Shown: positions 1 to 7,015 of the stretch, piece by piece
Layout: every line of letters starts with the position of its first letter
Position numbering within the stretch: the stretch's first letter is position 1
Assembly (NCBI GenBank): GCA_002842135.1
Contig: PHCD01000057.1
Coordinates: 1-12,162, forward strand
Length of the DNA: 12,162 nucleotides
Source of the DNA: Betaproteobacteria bacterium HGW-Betaproteobacteria-8
GTDB lineage: Bacteria > Pseudomonadota > Gammaproteobacteria > Burkholderiales > Methylophilaceae
Reading direction: 5' to 3'
Program-made: the position numbers and the translations under genes
Notes under the pieces: generated by a model
What the model was told of the DNA's origin: nothing
The model's input: the letters and a program-made list of their open reading frames with translations, nothing else
Database searches by the model: none

Positions 1-48
1 GTAGCGGATGACAATTGAATGACGCATGAGAATGACTGAATAACAAAA

Positions 49-3000
49 ATGCCAATGCAACGTGTTCATTTCAGTTTGAAAAACCTGGGTGCTGTCCGCA
101 TCGCCCTGCTTTACTGTGCTTTCGCCACTCTGTGGATTCTGGTATCCAGCTATCTAATTGGTTTTACCTTTCAGGACTCCGTTAATCTCGCCAGGTTCGA
201 ACTGCTGAAGGGTCTCTTGTTTGTTTTTGTCACTTCCGGCCTTTTGTATCTGCTGCTCAGATTTTCAGACGATCACGATATCGCAAACCAGGGACTGGAC
301 GAGCAGGCCAGCCCGACCAGAACTGTCAGCATCATTGCGCTGTTCGTTGCGCTCATCCTTATCGTGCCGCTGATCGGCTTTGCCATCATGAAGTCTCATG
401 GGCCGCAGGTCGAGCAAGACGCACTGGATAACCTCGCCATTGTTGCAAAATTCAAAGCCGAGCAGATTGAACACTGGATGGATGAGCGTACGGCCGACAG
501 CAAGGTGCTGGCTCATAGCAGTACGCAGTTTGTTCGGGGCGTAGGCAATCTTGTAGAAGGGAATGATCCCGATAATCAGCATAGTGCCTATGTGCTGGGC
601 AAGCTGGAAAGTCTGCGCATCAACTACCATTACAGCACTTTGCTGTTATTGGATAGAAACCTCAAATTATTGGTCGCAGAGGGGGAACAGACCGAGGTTC
701 CGGCGGAACTGGCTGAGGTGGTAGAACGCGCAATCAAAAGTGGCCAGGTGGAACGCACCAATCTGTACAAATCTACCAACCAGACTACCCATCTGGACTG
801 GGTGGTGCCGATAAGAAGTGTAGGGAATGGCGGGCAGGAAGTGGTTGCTGTGGTGGTTCTGCGAGTGTCGCCGGAGCAGCATATCTATCCCATTATCCGC
901 ACCTGGCCGAGTGTCAGTGAATCGGCAGAGAGCATGCTGGTCAGGCGTGAGGATGATAATGTGCTGTACCTGAGCGAGTTGCAGCGGCTTGATGGTACGG
1001 CGCTGACTCTTAAATTGCCGATTTCCGATGCCAATCTGCCTGCTGCTGTTGCACTGAAGAACGACAAGCCGGGAAGCTTGCGCGGCCTGGACTATAACAA
1101 GATAGATGTCCTTGCCGCATATCATCCGGTCGCTGGCACCGACTGGCGCATAGTTTCCAAAATCAATCGCGATGAAGTGCTTGCCCCCATGGGGGATATG
1201 ACCTTGCTGGTCAGTAGCGTTGCCTTTATTTTTGTGATTGCCATCAGCTTTGGCCTTCTGGTGTTGTGGCGACAGCAGTTAAGGCTGCAGCGTCTGCTTA
1301 CGCTTGCTCACAAAACCAAGTCTGAACGTTTGTTGCAGCAGTTCTTCGAAATGCCGTTCGTCGGCATGGCGATTGTTTCCCCGGTTGATAAAAAGCTGGT
1401 CAAGTTCAACGACCACTTGTGTGCCATCACCGGTTATAGCCGTGAGGAACTGAACGGTAAAACTTGTCTTGACCTGAGTAATGCGGATGATGTGGATGCC
1501 TATGAGCGTGAGTTCAACCGAGTTTTGGAAGGGCAAACGTCCGGCTTTATCATGGAAAGGCGTTTTTTCCACAAGGATGGAACGGTACTGGTTGCCATTG
1601 TCGATACCAAGTGCATACGTAAACCCGATGGTACCGTTGATTACCTGTTTGCCACGGTACAGGACATCACCCAGCAAAAGGCCGCAGAGGCCAAGATACA
1701 GCGCCTGACCCAGCTTTATGCGGCTCTATCTGAATGTAACAAGGCCATCGTCCGCTTCACTACTGAGCAGGCGTTGTTTGAGAAGATCTGCGAGGTCTGC
1801 GTTACTTATGGCGGCATGAGAATGGCCTGGTTAGGTATTATCGACCCGGAAACCAGCATGGTGGAACCGGTAGCCAGTTATGGCGATGACATTGGCTATC
1901 TGCAGGATATCAAGATTTCCAGTGATGCGGACAACCCCTATGGGCAAGGCCCAACGGGCCGGGCGATCCGGCAGAACCAGCCTTACTGGTGTCAGGATTA
2001 TGCAGCTACCCCGATTACCGCCAGCTGGCAGGGGCGTAGTCGTGGTAACTGGGGCTCGTCGGCCGCCATTCCCATCAGCCGGGCTGGCGCAGTGGTGGGT
2101 ACGCTCAATCTTTATTCTGCCGAGAAACATGCGTTTGATGCGGCAGTAAAACATTTGCTGTTTGAAATGGCCTTTGACATCAGCTATGCGCTGGATAATT
2201 TTGATAAGGAACTCAGGCGCAAGTTTGCCGAAACGCAGTTGTCGGAAAGCGAATCCAAATTTCATCTGCTGTTCGATCAGAGCCTGGATGGCCTGCTGGT
2301 GATGAATGAGCAGGAAGTGATGGAATGCAATCCAGCTGCACTCGCCATGATGGGCTGCACGCAGGAGCAAATGCTGCATAACCCGGTCTGGGTGTTTGCG
2401 CCGGCGCGGCAGGCGGATGGCATGTTAAGCAGGGAAAAGATGCAGGAGATGCTGGAAATCACCAGGATTCAGGGCCGTTCCCGCTTCGAATGGACAAGCA
2501 AGCGACTGGATGGGCATGATTTTCCGGTGGAAGTCAGCATGGTCACCATTACCTTGAATGGCAAGCAAGCGTTCTACACCACATTGCGCGATATTTCCGA
2601 GCAGAAAAATGCAGAGGCACGCATTCGTCATCTTGCCCAGTACGATGTGCTGACCGGTTTGCCGAACCGGACCTTGCTGACCGATCGAGTTAATCAGGCC
2701 ATCAATATTGCCCAGCGTAACCAGCAGCACCTGAGCCTCATGTTTTTTGATCTTGATCGCTTCAAGAACGTGAACGACACCCTTGGGCATGGCGTCGGCG
2801 ACGAACTGCTGATCCAGGTATCGCAACGTTTGCAGGCGATAGTCCGTGAACAGGACACCGTTGCCCGTATAGGCGGGGACGAGTTCGTGCTGTTGCTGCT
2901 GGATACCAATGTTGATGGCGCAACGCGTGTTGCAGAGAAGCTGATGAATTCGATTGCGGAGCCTTTCCGCGTCCATCATCATGAAATATCGATTACGCCT

Positions 3001-3924
3001 TCGATAGGCATTTCCGTTTATCCTGATGATGGACGGGATTTTGATGGCTTGCTCAAGTCGGCAGATATCGCCATGTACCGCGCCAAACAGTCGGGGCGCA
3101 ACAACTATCATTTTTTTACGCTCAAGATGCAGCAGGATTCGATACGCACCATGCAGCTGACGACCGCATTGCATTATGCAATTGAGCAGCATCAGCTGTC
3201 CCTGAATTTTCAACCGCAGATGTCATTGCATGACGGCAGTATTGTTGGCGCAGAGGCTCTGCTGCGCTGGAATCATCCCGAATTCGGTTGGGTGCCACCC
3301 AATGAATTTGTCCCGGTTGCGGAGGATACGGGAGATATCTACAAAATAGGTGAGTGGGTGTTGCGGCAATCCATATATCAATTGAAGCAATGGCATGATG
3401 CAGGCATAACGCTGATGAATATTGCCGTGAATCTTTCGGCAGTCCAGTTCAGGCATCCTCAACTGCCGGAATTGATCGTCAGGCTGCTTGATGAGGTAGG
3501 CCTGAAGCCCGAATATCTGGAACTGGAGTTGACGGAGAGCGTTTCCATGGATGACCCGCTGGCAGTCATTGCCATGATGGATGCGCTTGCTGAGCTGGGC
3601 GTCAGGATGTCTATCGATGATTTCGGTACAGGCTATTCTTCCTTGAGTTATCTCAAACGCTTCAAGGTCTCCAAGCTGAAGATAGACAGGTCATTTGTGA
3701 ATGACATCATGACCGATCCCGAGGATCGCGCGATTGTGGAAGCGATCGTCAGCCTGGCAAAGAGCCTGAATGTGAAAACCATCGCCGAGGGTGTGGAGAC
3801 CAGCGACCAGCTGGCATTCCTGAAGCAAGCCGGATGCGACGAGATTCAAGGCTATTATTTCAGCCGGCCGCTGACAGCTGAAGGGTTCGCTGAATATTGC
3901 CGGGGTTACCTACCGAAATTCTGA
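49..3924 (+). CDS. Membrane-bound sensor with PAS, GAF, PAS, GGDEF and EAL domains (cyclic-di-GMP turnover)
   Basis: A 1291-residue inner-membrane signalling protein predicted to make and/or degrade cyclic-di-GMP. Hydrophobic segments lie near residues 18-38, 52-70, 93-114 and 385-407. The stretch 115-384 between the last two looks like an extracytoplasmic dCACHE-type sensor. The cytoplasmic part reads PAS (~427-545), GAF (~555-715), PAS (~735-860), GGDEF (~861-1033) and EAL (~1045-1285). The cyclase motif GGDEF is intact at 942-946. An RxxD inhibitory site (R933, D936) sits exactly five residues before it. The phosphodiesterase site also looks complete: EAL 1069-1071, N1128, E1160, DDFGTG from D1190, K1211, E1247 and Q1267. 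Both activities are therefore possible, and the net direction cannot be read from sequence. The ligand is unknown. The start is the first ATG after stops in all three frames; a second ATG follows two codons later. No clear Shine-Dalgarno sequence is visible. It appears monocistronic, with 106 bp before dhaL. Confidence 0.93.
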   Translation: MPMQRVHFSLKNLGAVRIALLYCAFATLWILVSSYLIGFTFQDSVNLARFELLKGLLFVFVTSGLLYLLLRFSDDHDIANQGLDEQASPTRTVSIIALFVALILIVPLIGFAIMKSHGPQVEQDALDNLAIVAKFKAEQIEHWMDERTADSKVLAHSSTQFVRGVGNLVEGNDPDNQHSAYVLGKLESLRINYHYSTLLLLDRNLKLLVAEGEQTEVPAELAEVVERAIKSGQVERTNLYKSTNQTTHLDWVVPIRSVGNGGQEVVAVVVLRVSPEQHIYPIIRTWPSVSESAESMLVRREDDNVLYLSELQRLDGTALTLKLPISDANLPAAVALKNDKPGSLRGLDYNKIDVLAAYHPVAGTDWRIVSKINRDEVLAPMGDMTLLVSSVAFIFVIAISFGLLVLWRQQLRLQRLLTLAHKTKSERLLQQFFEMPFVGMAIVSPVDKKLVKFNDHLCAITGYSREELNGKTCLDLSNADDVDAYEREFNRVLEGQTSGFIMERRFFHKDGTVLVAIVDTKCIRKPDGTVDYLFATVQDITQQKAAEAKIQRLTQLYAALSECNKAIVRFTTEQALFEKICEVCVTYGGMRMAWLGIIDPETSMVEPVASYGDDIGYLQDIKISSDADNPYGQGPTGRAIRQNQPYWCQDYAATPITASWQGRSRGNWGSSAAIPISRAGAVVGTLNLYSAEKHAFDAAVKHLLFEMAFDISYALDNFDKELRRKFAETQLSESESKFHLLFDQSLDGLLVMNEQEVMECNPAALAMMGCTQEQMLHNPVWVFAPARQADGMLSREKMQEMLEITRIQGRSRFEWTSKRLDGHDFPVEVSMVTITLNGKQAFYTTLRDISEQKNAEARIRHLAQYDVLTGLPNRTLLTDRVNQAINIAQRNQQHLSLMFFDLDRFKNVNDTLGHGVGDELLIQVSQRLQAIVREQDTVARIGGDEFVLLLLDTNVDGATRVAEKLMNSIAEPFRVHHHEISITPSIGISVYPDDGRDFDGLLKSADIAMYRAKQSGRNNYHFFTLKMQQDSIRTMQLTTALHYAIEQHQLSLNFQPQMSLHDGSIVGAEALLRWNHPEFGWVPPNEFVPVAEDTGDIYKIGEWVLRQSIYQLKQWHDAGITLMNIAVNLSAVQFRHPQLPELIVRLLDEVGLKPEYLELELTESVSMDDPLAVIAMMDALAELGVRMSIDDFGTGYSSLSYLKRFKVSKLKIDRSFVNDIMTDPEDRAIVEAIVSLAKSLNVKTIAEGVETSDQLAFLKQAGCDEIQGYYFSRPLTAEGFAEYCRGYLPKF

Positions 3925-3958
3925 GATTTCCCGGGTGCCCGTAGTGCGTAGCACGTGC

Positions 3959-3987
3959 ATTTGAACTCAAAGCTCAAATCCTTAAAT
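3959..3987 (+). promoter_or_regulatory. Possible promoter/operator upstream of dhaL
   Basis: This AT-rich stretch lies in the 106-bp gap before dhaL. It contains a 7-bp tandem direct repeat (CTCAAAG at 3966-3972, CTCAAAT at 3973-3979). It also contains an interrupted inverted repeat, ATTTGA (3959-3964) with TCAAAT (3974-3979). TTGAAC (3961-3966) and TTAAAT (3982-3987) could serve as weak -35 and -10 boxes, but the 15-bp spacer is short. The dyad overlapping the -35 would suit a regulator site. This is pattern only. Confidence 0.25.
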
Positions 3988-4030
3988 TTCGTTATCATCT
4001 CAACTCGTTTTAATTAACTGAAATCCGGTC

Positions 4031-4660
4031 ATGAAAACTGAAATTATCCTGCAAGCGGTCGATGCCATCAGCATTGCCATACATGCACATGAGTCCGAAA
4101 TCGAATCACTGGATCGTGCCATCGGCGATGGCGACCATTTCATCAATATCAAACGCGGTGTCACGACGATTGCTGCCATGCGGGAAGAACTGTCTGCATT
4201 GCCTGCAGATGTCGCTTTGCAGCGTATTGGCATGAAGTTGCTGTCCACCATAGGCGGCGCTTCAGGGCCGCTGTTCGCCAGTTTCTTTATCGCCATGTCC
4301 AAGACCCTGAAAACACAGCAGGACGACAGTCTGGTTACCATCGCGGCCGCTTTTTCCGATGGGGTGGAGTCAATCAAGCAACGTGGTAAATCCGGTCTGG
4401 GCGAGAAGACCATGCTAGATGTGCTGATCCCGGTTGCGCAGATCTTCAGGCAGCAGGTCGAGTCTGGCGCCGAACTGCCGGCGCTGCTGGCCGCTATCAA
4501 GGCCAGTGCCGAGCAGGGCATGCTGTCCACCCGCGATATGCTGGCGACCAAGGGCCGCGCCGCCTTTCTCGGCGAACGTGCCATCGGCCATATCGATGCC
4601 GGTGCCAAGAGTTCGCAGGTGATGATCGCCGCCGTTTGCGATCTGCTGGCGCAAACATAA
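4031..4660 (+). CDS. dhaL: Dihydroxyacetone kinase, ATP/ADP-binding subunit DhaL
   Basis: The 209-residue cytoplasmic DhaL subunit carries the nucleotide that phosphorylates dihydroxyacetone held by DhaK. Its length matches the family (about 210). The three metal-binding aspartates of the IGDGDH motif are present (D28, D33, D35). The glycine-rich loop GGASGP is at 75-80, and GKSGLGEKTMLD is at 119-130. The C-terminal motif starting KGRAAFLGER at 174 is also intact, so the subunit should bind Mg-nucleotide. dhaK follows after 44 bp, so the two are probably cotranscribed. The order is L then K, the reverse of Escherichia coli dhaKLM, and no dhaM (the PTS phosphodonor) is in the window. In PTS systems DhaL keeps a bound ADP that DhaM rephosphorylates. 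Here the donor could be a DhaM encoded elsewhere or free ATP, and the sequence does not decide. The Shine-Dalgarno sequence is weak. Confidence 0.93.
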   Translation: MKTEIILQAVDAISIAIHAHESEIESLDRAIGDGDHFINIKRGVTTIAAMREELSALPADVALQRIGMKLLSTIGGASGPLFASFFIAMSKTLKTQQDDSLVTIAAAFSDGVESIKQRGKSGLGEKTMLDVLIPVAQIFRQQVESGAELPALLAAIKASAEQGMLSTRDMLATKGRAAFLGERAIGHIDAGAKSSQVMIAAVCDLLAQT

Positions 4661-4693
4661 TTATCTTAAGCACAATAATCACGGCGTATACAA

Positions 4694-4700
4694 GAGGGGA
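4694..4700 (+). promoter_or_regulatory. Shine-Dalgarno sequence of dhaK
   Basis: GAGGGGA lies four bases before the ATG at 4705. It fixes the dhaK start there. The frame is open further upstream to an ATG at 4636 inside dhaL, but that extension lacks a ribosome site and adds residues that do not look like DhaK. Confidence 0.8.
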
Positions 4701-4704
4701 AAAC

Positions 4705-5694
4705 ATGAAGATTTTCGTCAATGATGTAGAAAACCTGTTGGTCGAGAGCCTGTCCGGTTTTGCCGCAGCGCATCAGGATCTGGTCAGCCTGAATCTGGAC
4801 CCGCATTTCGTCACGCGGGCAAACAAGGCGAAGAACAAGGTCGCGCTCATCTCCGGCGGCGGCTCCGGCCATGAGCCTCTGCATACCGGCTTCATCGGCC
4901 ATGGCATGCTGGACGCGGCCTGTCCCGGTCATGTGTTCACGTCACCGACGCCGGATCAGATGATGGCGGCAGCCGAGGCGGTGGAATGCGGCAAGGGCGT
5001 GTTGTTCATCGTCAAGAATTACGCCGGTGATGTCATGAATTTCGAGATGGCGGCCGAGATGATCAGCTGCGAGCATGCAACCGTGCTGACCAGTGATGAT
5101 GTGGCGGTCGAGAACTCGACCTATACCACCGGCCGTCGCGGTGTGGCCGGTACCGTCATTGTCGAGAAAGTGGTCGGCAGCCTGGCCGAGACCGGCGCCG
5201 ACCTCGCGCATTGCAAGGCGCTGGGCGAACGCGTCAACCGGCGCACCGCCTCAATGGGCGTGGCTCTCAGTAGTTGCACGGTGCCTGCCGCCGGCCGGCC
5301 GACCTTCGATATCGGCGACAATGAACTGGAGATGGGCGTCGGCATTCACGGCGAGCCGGGTCGCCGGCGCGAGCCCATGCGGCCGGCTGATGACATCGTC
5401 AAGGATCTGGTGACGGCGATTCTGCACGATCTGCGGCCGGTGGAAGGCAGCGAAGTGCTGCTCATGATCAATGGTTTCGGCGCCACGCCGCTGATGCAGT
5501 TGTACATGCTCTATCACAGCGCCAGCAAGCTGCTGGCCGCGCACGGGCTGAAAGTCGCCCGTTCGCTGGTCGGCAATTACACAACCGCGCTGGATATGGC
5601 GGGTGCATCGGTGACGGTCTGTGAACTGGATGAAGAGATCAAACGGCATTGGGACAGCCCGGTGCATACTGCCGCCATGCGCTGGGGCATGTAG
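4705..5694 (+). CDS. dhaK: Dihydroxyacetone kinase, substrate-binding subunit DhaK
   Basis: The 329-residue DhaK subunit binds dihydroxyacetone covalently and presents it to DhaL for phosphorylation to dihydroxyacetone phosphate, which enters the triose pool. The expected active-site residues are present. H56 lies in GGGSGHEP, and D109 lies in NYAGDVMNF (the same numbers as in the E. coli protein). H215 lies in GIHGEPG and is the equivalent of the hemiaminal-forming His218. The protein is somewhat shorter than E. coli DhaK (356) but runs through to a normal family-like C-terminus ending near AAMRWGM, so it does not look truncated. The start at 4705 is chosen from the strong GAGGGGA. It follows dhaL by 44 bp. 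By eye the gene is more GC-rich than the sensor gene upstream. The physiological substrate could be another small ketose such as erythrulose; the residues do not discriminate. Confidence 0.95.
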   Translation: MKIFVNDVENLLVESLSGFAAAHQDLVSLNLDPHFVTRANKAKNKVALISGGGSGHEPLHTGFIGHGMLDAACPGHVFTSPTPDQMMAAAEAVECGKGVLFIVKNYAGDVMNFEMAAEMISCEHATVLTSDDVAVENSTYTTGRRGVAGTVIVEKVVGSLAETGADLAHCKALGERVNRRTASMGVALSSCTVPAAGRPTFDIGDNELEMGVGIHGEPGRRREPMRPADDIVKDLVTAILHDLRPVEGSEVLLMINGFGATPLMQLYMLYHSASKLLAAHGLKVARSLVGNYTTALDMAGASVTVCELDEEIKRHWDSPVHTAAMRWGM

Positions 5695-5710
5695 TCCGCC
5701 GTCAATAGCG

Positions 5711-5740
5711 GCCTGGTTGCATCAGACCGGCTTTCCTCTT
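5711..5740 (+). terminator. Weak candidate terminator between convergent dhaK and rbgA
   Basis: GCC-T-GGT (5711-5717) can pair with ACC-GGC (5726-5731) around an 8-nt loop with one bulged T. A T-rich tail, CTTTCCTCTT, follows at 5731-5740. The position, 17 bp after the dhaK stop in a 79-bp convergent gap, is right for a terminator. The stem is short and the T run is interrupted, so the call is tentative. Confidence 0.3.
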
Positions 5741-5773
5741 GCGGGAATCGATTAAGGCGAGTCAGTCCGGATA

Positions 5774-6685
5774 TCAGTCCAGATAATCGCTGGACGCCGG
5801 TTCTTCAGCTGCTGCCTGTTGCTCGGCTTCCCGTTCCAGCATCAGCTGGCGTGATTGCGGGGATTCCAGGCTGATGCGCCCCAGTGCGCCGCTGCGATAA
5901 TCCACCAGGAATGCCATCGCCGTTTTTTCCATGTCAGTATGGCCGCCCTTGAGCAGATAGCCGCGGCGTTTGGCAACGACTTCCAGCAGATCGACGCCAT
6001 CCATGCCGCTGACATCAGTCTTGTAGCGGGCGTTGAGCAGTGCCGGGTAGCGTTCTAGCAGGATATCGGCCAGAAACAGCGCCACGTCTTCGTCGATCAC
6101 CGCATTGCGGCCGATGGCATGGCTTGCCGCCAGCATGTAGCCGTCGGACTCGTGGGCGATCTTCGGCCACATCATGCCCGGCGTATCGGTGATGGTCATC
6201 ACTTCACTCAGTTCAAAACGCTGTTGCGATTTGGTCACGGCCGGTTCGTCGCCGACCTTGGCGATGCGGCGGTTGAGCAGGGCGTTCATCAGCGTCGATT
6301 TGCCGACATTGGGAATGCCCATGATCATCATGCGCAATGGTTTGAGATGGGTGCCGCGGTGTGGCGCCAACTGTTGACACAGCCCTGGGATTTTTTTGGC
6401 ATCCCCCGGTTTCTTGCATGAGAGGGCGACCGCTTTGACGCCTTCCTGCTGGTTGAAGTGATGCAGCCAGGCCTGGGTGACCTCCGGGTCGGCCAGGTCG
6501 GCCTTGTTGAGGATCTTCAGGTTGGGGCGTTGGCGGAACAGCCGCATGTCCTCGATCATCGGGTTATGGCTGGCCTCAGGTACGCGCGCATCCAGAACCT
6601 CGATGACGACATCGATGAATTCCATGGTTTCGGCGGCTTTTTTGCGCGCCTGGGTCATGTGACCCGGATACCACTGAATTGCCAT
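5774..6685 (-). CDS. rbgA: Ribosome biogenesis GTPase RbgA/YlqF
   Basis: A 303-residue circularly permuted GTPase of the YlqF/RbgA family, which in Bacillus acts in a late step of 50S subunit assembly. The family hallmark WYPGHM is at residues 5-10. The G motifs occur in the permuted order G4-G5-G1-G2-G3: NKAD at 60-63, ALSCK near 87-91, GIPNVGKST at 123-131, a threonine at T151 and DTPG at 167-170. The C-terminal helical domain is present, followed by a Glu/Ala-rich tail. The start is set at 6685 rather than at an in-frame ATG 13 codons upstream (6724), because MAIQWYPGHM is the normal family N-terminus and AGAGGA lies just ahead of it. The upstream extension reads into an intergenic repeat. 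The gene converges on dhaK and has its back to the methyltransferase gene. Its ribosome site lies inside an inverted-repeat arm, so translation may be controlled by RNA folding. Confidence 0.95.
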   Translation of the reverse strand: MAIQWYPGHMTQARKKAAETMEFIDVVIEVLDARVPEASHNPMIEDMRLFRQRPNLKILNKADLADPEVTQAWLHHFNQQEGVKAVALSCKKPGDAKKIPGLCQQLAPHRGTHLKPLRMMIMGIPNVGKSTLMNALLNRRIAKVGDEPAVTKSQQRFELSEVMTITDTPGMMWPKIAHESDGYMLAASHAIGRNAVIDEDVALFLADILLERYPALLNARYKTDVSGMDGVDLLEVVAKRRGYLLKGGHTDMEKTAMAFLVDYRSGALGRISLESPQSRQLMLEREAEQQAAAEEPASSDYLD

Positions 6686-6686
6686 T

Positions 6687-6793
6687 GTTTTCCTCTTGAA
6701 AATCAAAACTTGCTGCGTCGGCATCGCCTTGCCGTGCCACTTGCACTGTCTGCGGCTCGCCTTCTTGCCATTTTTGATTTTGAAGAGGAAAAC
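6687..6793. repeat. Intergenic repeat copy 1 with 22-nt inverted-repeat ends
   Basis: Arms 6687-6708 and 6772-6793 are reverse complements over 22 positions, with one mismatch (6698 against 6782, G-G). They share TTTTCCTCTT, AAAATC and AAAA in order. They flank a 63-nt core with a small GTGC-CACTT-GCAC hairpin (6734-6746) and the words GTCGGC (6717), CTTGCC (6728), ACTGTCT (6745) and GCCTTC (6759). The size, intergenic position and inverted ends resemble a MITE- or REP-like non-coding element. No open frame or target duplication is evident. Confidence 0.8.
6691..6696 (-). promoter_or_regulatory. Shine-Dalgarno sequence of rbgA, inside a repeat arm
   Basis: On the minus strand AGAGGA ends five bases before the rbgA ATG (6685-6683). 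The whole motif lies in the left arm of the inverted repeat 6687-6793. It can pair with TCCTCT in the other arm if the transcript begins upstream of 6793. Confidence 0.75.
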
Positions 6794-6801
6794 TACGTAA
6801 G

Positions 6802-6830
6802 TTGAAATTCTTCAAAATCAAAAATACTTT
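6802..6830 (+). promoter_or_regulatory. Weak plus-strand promoter candidate within repeat copy 2
   Basis: TTGAAA (6802-6807) and TACTTT (6825-6830) are separated by 17 bp. The -35 matches the sigma-70 consensus at five of six positions, but the -10 matches at only three. It would drive the methyltransferase gene with a leader of about 180 nt. Its overlap with a repeated element may make the resemblance accidental. Confidence 0.2.
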
Positions 6831-6905
6831 GTCGGCTACGGCTTGCCACTAAAACGTACTGTCTTCGCTTGCCTTCGCGTCTTTTTCGATTTTTGAAAGG
6901 AAAAG
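6804..6905. repeat. Intergenic repeat copy 2, diverged from copy 1
   Basis: The copy has the same architecture as copy 1. A left end with TTCAAAATC (6811-6819) faces a right end with GATTTTTGAAAGGAAAA (6888-6904), imperfectly inverted. The core has the same four words in the same order at nearly the same spacing: GTCGGC at 6831, CTTGCC at 6842, ACTGTCT at 6858 and GCCTTC at 6871. The offsets from the first word are 0, 11, 27 and 40, against 0, 11, 28 and 42 in copy 1. It is displaced from copy 1 by about 114 bp in the same orientation. Confidence 0.65.
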
Positions 6906-6916
6906 ATCCAGTCATG

Positions 6917-6970
6917 AAAATCGAAAGTGACGTTCGAGGCTACCATTTGCCGAATTGCTGTAGGTTCTGA
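6917..6970. repeat. Decayed partial third copy of the intergenic repeat
   Basis: AAAATC (6917), GGCTAC (6938) and TTGCC (6947) occur at offsets 0, 21 and 30. The same words in copy 2 are at 6814, 6834 and 6843 (offsets 0, 20, 29). The second half and right arm are not recognisable, so this looks like an eroded or truncated unit about 103 bp after copy 2. Confidence 0.4.
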
Positions 6971-7015
6971 TTTTAACACCGTGCCAGCCTGCCATGCCTC
7001 GGTTAAACTATCGCC

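Larger units (their letters stand above)
6686..7015. other. 330-bp divergent intergenic region filled with repeats
   Basis: This region separates rbgA (-) from the methyltransferase gene (+). It holds two related palindromic-ended repeats and a third degraded one, described separately. The last ~45 bases before 7016 show no strong promoter or Shine-Dalgarno sequence. I see no convincing protein gene here. An 18-codon reading frame at 6914-6970 overlaps the third repeat and is not supported. Confidence 0.8.

Noticed and set aside
1..48. Tiny frames (8-22 and 26-43) before the sensor gene, and a possible end of an upstream gene
   Set aside because: All three plus-strand frames hit stops within 22 bases and the mini-frames are only 4-5 codons. 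There is too little sequence to call a leader peptide or an upstream gene.
2425..3213. 262-codon open frame on the minus strand
   Set aside because: Antisense to the GGDEF domain, with no recognisable motifs and no ribosome site.
3927..3957. Hairpin-like CGGGTGCCCG and GTGCGTAGCAC after the sensor gene
   Set aside because: The stems are about 4 bp with tiny loops and no T run follows, so a terminator is not supported.
6686..6724. N-terminal extension of rbgA to an ATG at 6724
   Set aside because: The extra 13 residues are read through the inverted repeat and are not RbgA-like. The Shine-Dalgarno sequence and the MAIQWYPGHM family N-terminus support 6685.
6914..6970. 18-codon reading frame preceded by AAAGGA
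   Set aside because: The spacing from AAAGGA to the ATG is long (12 nt), and the frame overlaps the third repeat copy. Repeat sequence explains it better than a small gene.
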